Assembly (NCBI GenBank): GCA_025934835.1
Contig: JAICWL010000020.1
Location: 1 to 42,902, forward strand
Source: Fimbriimonadaceae bacterium
GTDB lineage: Bacteria; Armatimonadota; Fimbriimonadia; Fimbriimonadales; Fimbriimonadaceae
Direction of reading: 5' to 3'
DNA: 42,902 nucleotides
Shown here piece after piece: positions 40,304 to 42,902 of this stretch. The first letter of the stretch is position 1. The number at the start of each line of letters is the position of its first letter. The position numbers and the translations under genes were made by a program. The notes beneath the pieces were generated by a model. That model did no database searches. It saw nothing but the letters and a program-made list of their open reading frames with translations, and was not told where the DNA came from.

Positions 40304-41563
40304 CTAGGAATCCTTTCCTCCCACGAGCGCCTTCGGGAGGAACGGCAGGAATATCAGCACGAGGGCGGTCGTACCTGCGTTGAGATACACGAGATTCGAA
40401 AACGGCCATTTCTGGTCGGCCAGGCTGGAGCCGACTATGTCGGCTCCGAAAAGTGCGGCGTTTCGCACCGAGAGCATGAGCCCGTAGCCAAGGCCCTCGC
40501 AACCTCTGGGTGTGGAGCGAGCGGCCAAGTCGAGCAGGGCGAGCTCAGCGAGCGTGAAGAAGAAGCCGTTCTGCGCTTCGATGAACATGGCGCGCGTCCA
40601 GCCTGTATAGAACAGATAAAACAGCGTGCCGGCCGCGGCGGTGGCCACCCCAAAGAAGATCAGGATTCGAAGCGGCAGCTTCCTGGAGACATACCCGTAG
40701 AGCGCCGCGGCGGCGAGACCCATCGCCCCGCTGAAGATGCCGAGGTTGCCGATCGACTGCTGCGAGAATTTCAGCGTGTCGGTCTGCATGTAATAAAGCG
40801 GTGTGGCAAAGCCCGGGGAGAAGTAGAACAGCGCCATGAAGAAAAGAGCTGCCCAGAGCCGGCCGGATCGCACGATCGTCTTGAGCTGATCTCGTGCCCT
40901 CGTGAACGCTTCGAGGTTGGTCCCACGTGTGCGCTGCTCGCGGAACAAGATGAACGCGACCGGGAAAATGGATACGACGAACGCCGCGTTCACTCCGGCC
41001 GCCACGGCGAACGCGCCGGTCGCAAGCAGCCCCGAAAGCGGCCCGTTGACCAGCGTGCAGCCGTTCTGAACGAAAATTCTCAGGGCGGTGAGCCTGCCCG
41101 TCGCGCCTTCGCGCTGGCCGGCCTCGACGAGCACACCGCCGATGACCGTCGAGCCCATAACCATGAAGGCGTTTACGACGATGCATCCCAGCAGCAGTGC
41201 CGAATAGGTGTGTGGCAGGAACCCTACGACGACCCAGCTCAGACAGGCGAGCACCGAGCTTATGAGCAGGTAGGAGCGCCGCCGCGTGCCGAAGATCGGG
41301 AATGCGTCGGTGAGAATGCCGGCGAACGGCTTGAAGTACCAGGCGAGCCCGCACCAAAAGAAGAACTTCGCCATCTGCTCGCGCGTGACGTGGATTTCGT
41401 CTTTGAGCAGATGCTGCAGCGGAAGCTTTCCTAGAACTTGCGGCTGCGGCAACGTGGTGGCAAACACGCCGAACACGATGATCGCGCCCAGAATATATAG
41501 ATCGCGATTCGATACTTTAGTCGGGGCGGGCGCCACGTCCGGGGAGGACTCTTGTGTATCCAT
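40304..41563 (-). CDS. BT1-type folate/biopterin transporter-like MFS protein
   Basis: A 419-residue membrane transporter with ~12 helices. The loop FFWCGLAWYFKPFAGILTDAFPIFGTRRRSYLL is the hallmark of the folate-biopterin transporter (BT1) branch of the MFS. A second characteristic block reads VMGSTVIGGVLVEAGQREGATGRLTALR. The likely substrate is a pterin or folate, though bacterial members are poorly tested. The ATG at 41563 has no Shine-Dalgarno sequence; TATCAT at 41579 lies 14 bases upstream. The selenoprotein gene ends 48 bases upstream on the same strand. Confidence 0.85.
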   Translation of the reverse strand: MDTQESSPDVAPAPTKVSNRDLYILGAIIVFGVFATTLPQPQVLGKLPLQHLLKDEIHVTREQMAKFFFWCGLAWYFKPFAGILTDAFPIFGTRRRSYLLISSVLACLSWVVVGFLPHTYSALLLGCIVVNAFMVMGSTVIGGVLVEAGQREGATGRLTALRIFVQNGCTLVNGPLSGLLATGAFAVAAGVNAAFVVSIFPVAFILFREQRTRGTNLEAFTRARDQLKTIVRSGRLWAALFFMALFYFSPGFATPLYYMQTDTLKFSQQSIGNLGIFSGAMGLAAAALYGYVSRKLPLRILIFFGVATAAAGTLFYLFYTGWTRAMFIEAQNGFFFTLAELALLDLAARSTPRGCEGLGYGLMLSVRNAALFGADIVGSSLADQKWPFSNLVYLNAGTTALVLIFLPFLPKALVGGKDS

Positions 41564-41611
41564 AAACGGTTCGAGCCATGATACACAAGACTTGCAGGAT
41601 TCGGCTGAGGA

Positions 41612-41869
41612 CTAGGCTCGAATGTAGCGTCGAACGAGCTCGACAGCGTCTGCCGTGTCGATATGCGAGCCGCTGGCCAGCTTGGAATAAACGAGCTTAT
41701 CGTCGACGAAGATCTCGTAGCGCCCACCGCTCGACGGGATGAGCGAGATCTCGCGGACGGTCTGGGGTGTGCCGACCGGCACCTTGAAGGTTTCCACTAG
41801 CGCTTTGGCCAAACTGACCGCGCGGTCCAGATACCCTCAAGAAGTGCAGAACTCGATCCGAACTCGCAT
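41612..41869 (-). CDS. SelW-like (Rdx family) selenoprotein with in-frame UGA
   Basis: Reading through an in-frame TGA at 41837-41839 gives an 85-residue protein beginning MRVRIEFCTSUGYLDRAV, U being selenocysteine at residue 11. This reproduces the CxxU redox motif and the following GY of selenoprotein W. The rest (ISLIPSSGGRYEIFVDDKLVYSK, SGSHIDTADAVELVRRY) is the Rdx/SelW thioredoxin-like fold. Directly after the UGA, 41830-41814 can form a bacterial-SECIS-like hairpin: stem CUGGACC/GGUCAG with one bulged G and a GCGC loop starting with G. A conventional call would start at an ATG at 41812 and lose the redox site. The protein is probably a small thiol/selenol oxidoreductase. Confidence 0.82.
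41814..41830 (-). promoter_or_regulatory. candidate bacterial SECIS hairpin in the SelW-like gene
   Basis: The hairpin begins 6 bases after the UGA (41839-41837): CUGGACC pairs with GGUCAG, leaving a bulged G and a GCGC apical loop. A G in the first loop positions at ~14 bases from the UGA is close to the known bacterial SECIS pattern. Confidence 0.55.
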
Positions 41870-41943
41870 GACCCTGCTAACTACGAATATCGGGTTCCGT
41901 TGATCGGCACACAGGCTCGCCTATACCGGCCTGCAACCCGCGG

Positions 41944-42354
41944 CTATTGCGGCGCGGGCTTAAAGAGCCAGATATGCGCGCCCTGAGGATCGTGGATGAG
42001 CGCCATGCGTCCGACGGTCGGGATGTCCATAGCGGGCACGACGAGCGTAGCCCCGAGCTCGATGCACCTGGCGACGCGCGCATCGACGTCGTCGACGCTA
42101 AGGTAAGTCGACCAATGCGGAGGCACATCCTTCATTTCGGGGGAATTCGTGGCCTGCACGCCGGCGACGCCTTGGCCGTCTTTCGTGAGCATCCTGTAGA
42201 CGCCCATGTCGCCCATCGGATAGTCCGTAACTCCGAAGTCCAGGGCCTTCGTGTAGAAGTCGACGATCGCGTCTGCGTCGGGTCCGTAGACCTCGTGCCA
42301 GACAAAAGTGCGACCGGTTAATAATGATTGTTGATCGGCAGTAGAAGTAGACAC
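41944..42354 (-). CDS. VOC (glyoxalase/bleomycin-resistance) superfamily protein
   Basis: A 136-residue protein with the VOC fold. It opens with FVWHEVYGPDADAIVDFYTKALDFGVTD (beta-alpha-beta with a metal-ligand-type His), has HWSTYLSVDDVDARVARCIELGATLVVPAMDIP in the middle, and ends GRMALIHDPQGAHIWLFKP, with the usual Asp-Pro-x-Gly turn. Members are metal-dependent lyases, dioxygenases or binding proteins; no substrate is evident. The start is GTG at 42354, 6 bases after TATGAT. Confidence 0.88.
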   Translation of the reverse strand: MSTSTADQQSLLTGRTFVWHEVYGPDADAIVDFYTKALDFGVTDYPMGDMGVYRMLTKDGQGVAGVQATNSPEMKDVPPHWSTYLSVDDVDARVARCIELGATLVVPAMDIPTVGRMALIHDPQGAHIWLFKPAPQ

Positions 42355-42360
42355 GTGTAT

Positions 42361-42366
42361 ATCATA
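42361..42366 (-). promoter_or_regulatory. -10 box (TATGAT) of the VOC gene
   Basis: Minus-strand TATGAT ends 6 bases before the GTG at 42354; leaderless arrangement. Confidence 0.5.
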
Positions 42367-42376
42367 TCACGCAATT

Positions 42377-42550
42377 TCACGTATTGGATAAATTTGCAAC
42401 TATCTCATCCTTTTTTTGGGGCCGAGGGCCCCGGCTCCGCGTATTTCCAGGGCTGAGGATCTCGGAGAGCTCGTCTTTGATCGCCCCCTCGGGCAACCCG
42501 TCAACAACCGAAAGGGAGTCGACGCAGATCGCGGCTTGATGAAGTGACAT
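42377..42550 (-). CDS. possible 57-residue protein
   Basis: A short frame starting MSLHQAAICVDSLSVVDGLP and ending EIVANLSNT. GGAGG lies 9 bases before its ATG at 42550, and TAGTAT (42571-42576 on the minus strand) could be its -10 box. I recognise no family; the C-terminal third is basic and Pro/Arg-rich, with a run of seven A. It would be transcribed toward the VOC gene. Codon bias is weaker than in neighbouring genes, so this is tentative. The rest of the 42355-42645 gap holds only a CCCAGTGAC direct repeat. Confidence 0.4.
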   Translation of the reverse strand: MSLHQAAICVDSLSVVDGLPEGAIKDELSEILSPGNTRSRGPRPQKKDEIVANLSNT

Positions 42551-42645
42551 CTCTGTGCCCCTCCCAGTGACATACTAAAACTGGTCGTCCCAGTGACTGG
42601 CCAGGCCGCTCACAGGTAGCACGGTCCGCCAAGGCTTGATTCAAC

Positions 42646-42902
42646 ATGGAAAGAGGGCGGCTCGAGGCATTCAGCGACGGGGTGATCGCCATCGCCATTA
42701 CGGTGATGGTGCTAGAGCTTCGGCCACCGCATGGCGCGAACTGGCATGATCTGAATTTGTTCTGGCCAGAGCTTGGCACCTATGCGCTGAGCTTCGTGTT
42801 CCTCGCGATCTACTGGAACAATCATCACCACATGTTCCAAGCCGTCGACCGTGTGGACGGCTCGGTGCTCTGGTCGAACATGCACCTGCTGTTCTGGCTG
42901 TC
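42646..42902 (+). CDS. TMEM175/DUF1211-type potassium channel protein, 3' truncated
   Basis: The gene runs off the window end. The first ~85 residues contain the TMEM175-family hallmark RLEAFSDGVIAIAITVMVLELR (R-x3-FSDG helix 1 that lines the pore). A second helix follows (LGTYALSFVFLAIYWNNHHHMF), then MHLLFWL, the start of helix 3. Bacterial members form tetrameric potassium-conducting channels in the inner membrane. The ATG at 42646 gives the expected short N terminus. No ribosome site is evident. Confidence 0.9.
   Translation, partial: MERGRLEAFSDGVIAIAITVMVLELRPPHGANWHDLNLFWPELGTYALSFVFLAIYWNNHHHMFQAVDRVDGSVLWSNMHLLFWL

Noticed and set aside
1..42902. CRISPR array or rRNA genes.
   Set aside because: No regularly spaced repeat series and no rRNA-like sequence were seen on either strand.

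Overview
This is a GC-rich, densely packed bacterial chromosome segment. Most genes are separated by a few bases or overlap by 1-7 bases. Many open 5-10 bases downstream of a TAnnnT-type -10 box and have no Shine-Dalgarno sequence. That leaderless style, together with a PD40 protein, a GYF_2 membrane protein, a TIGR03790-like lipoprotein, an STN-like secreted protein and RHS fragments, suggests Armatimonadota (Fimbriimonadia-like). This placement is an inference; no rRNA or marker gene is present to prove it.

Layout. 1-7.5 kb: the end of an FMN-dependent L-lactate/alpha-hydroxyacid dehydrogenase, pterin carbinolamine dehydratase, ATP-dependent PEP carboxykinase, a secreted NodB deacetylase-NAGPA fusion, a lipoprotein coupled to a Gfo/Idh/MocA oxidoreductase, and an acyl-CoA dehydrogenase-like protein. 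7.5-11.2 kb: a four-gene operon of two ABC ATPase/permease pairs. 11.3-14.2 kb: Ndk, an intergenic repeat, a PP2C phosphatase and an MFS carrier. 14.2-17.9 kb: a carotenoid operon (CruF-like protein, CrtI-type desaturase, PlsC-type acyltransferase, CrtB phytoene synthase). 17.9-18.8 kb: an M55 D-aminopeptidase.

18.85-23.6 kb is an accessory island inserted at the 3' end of tRNA-Leu(GAG) and bounded by a 14-bp direct repeat of the tRNA end. It holds a metallopeptidase joined to an RHS core/hinge, a disrupted phospholipase A2-like toxin tip, a small three-helix membrane protein placed like an immunity gene, a divergent AraC-type regulator and an intact IS3-family element. No integrase is visible.

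23.6-42.9 kb returns to core-like genes: a consensus promoter ahead of speD-speE, an M28 glutamate carboxypeptidase II-like peptidase, an ankyrin-repeat protein, two PhyH dioxygenases, DeoC, tRNA-Arg(UCG), Ugd and an NDP-sugar epimerase, a large STN-like secreted protein, a PD40 propeller protein, a GYF_2 membrane protein, a BT1-type folate/biopterin transporter, a SelW-like selenoprotein with an in-frame UGA (CTSU motif), a VOC protein, a possible 57-residue gene, and the start of a TMEM175-type channel.

The strongest leads are the selenoprotein, which conventional gene calling would cut at the UGA, and the tRNA-bound island with its broken metallopeptidase-RHS-phospholipase A2 toxin and putative immunity gene. 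The leaderless promoter architecture repeated across the window is also notable.
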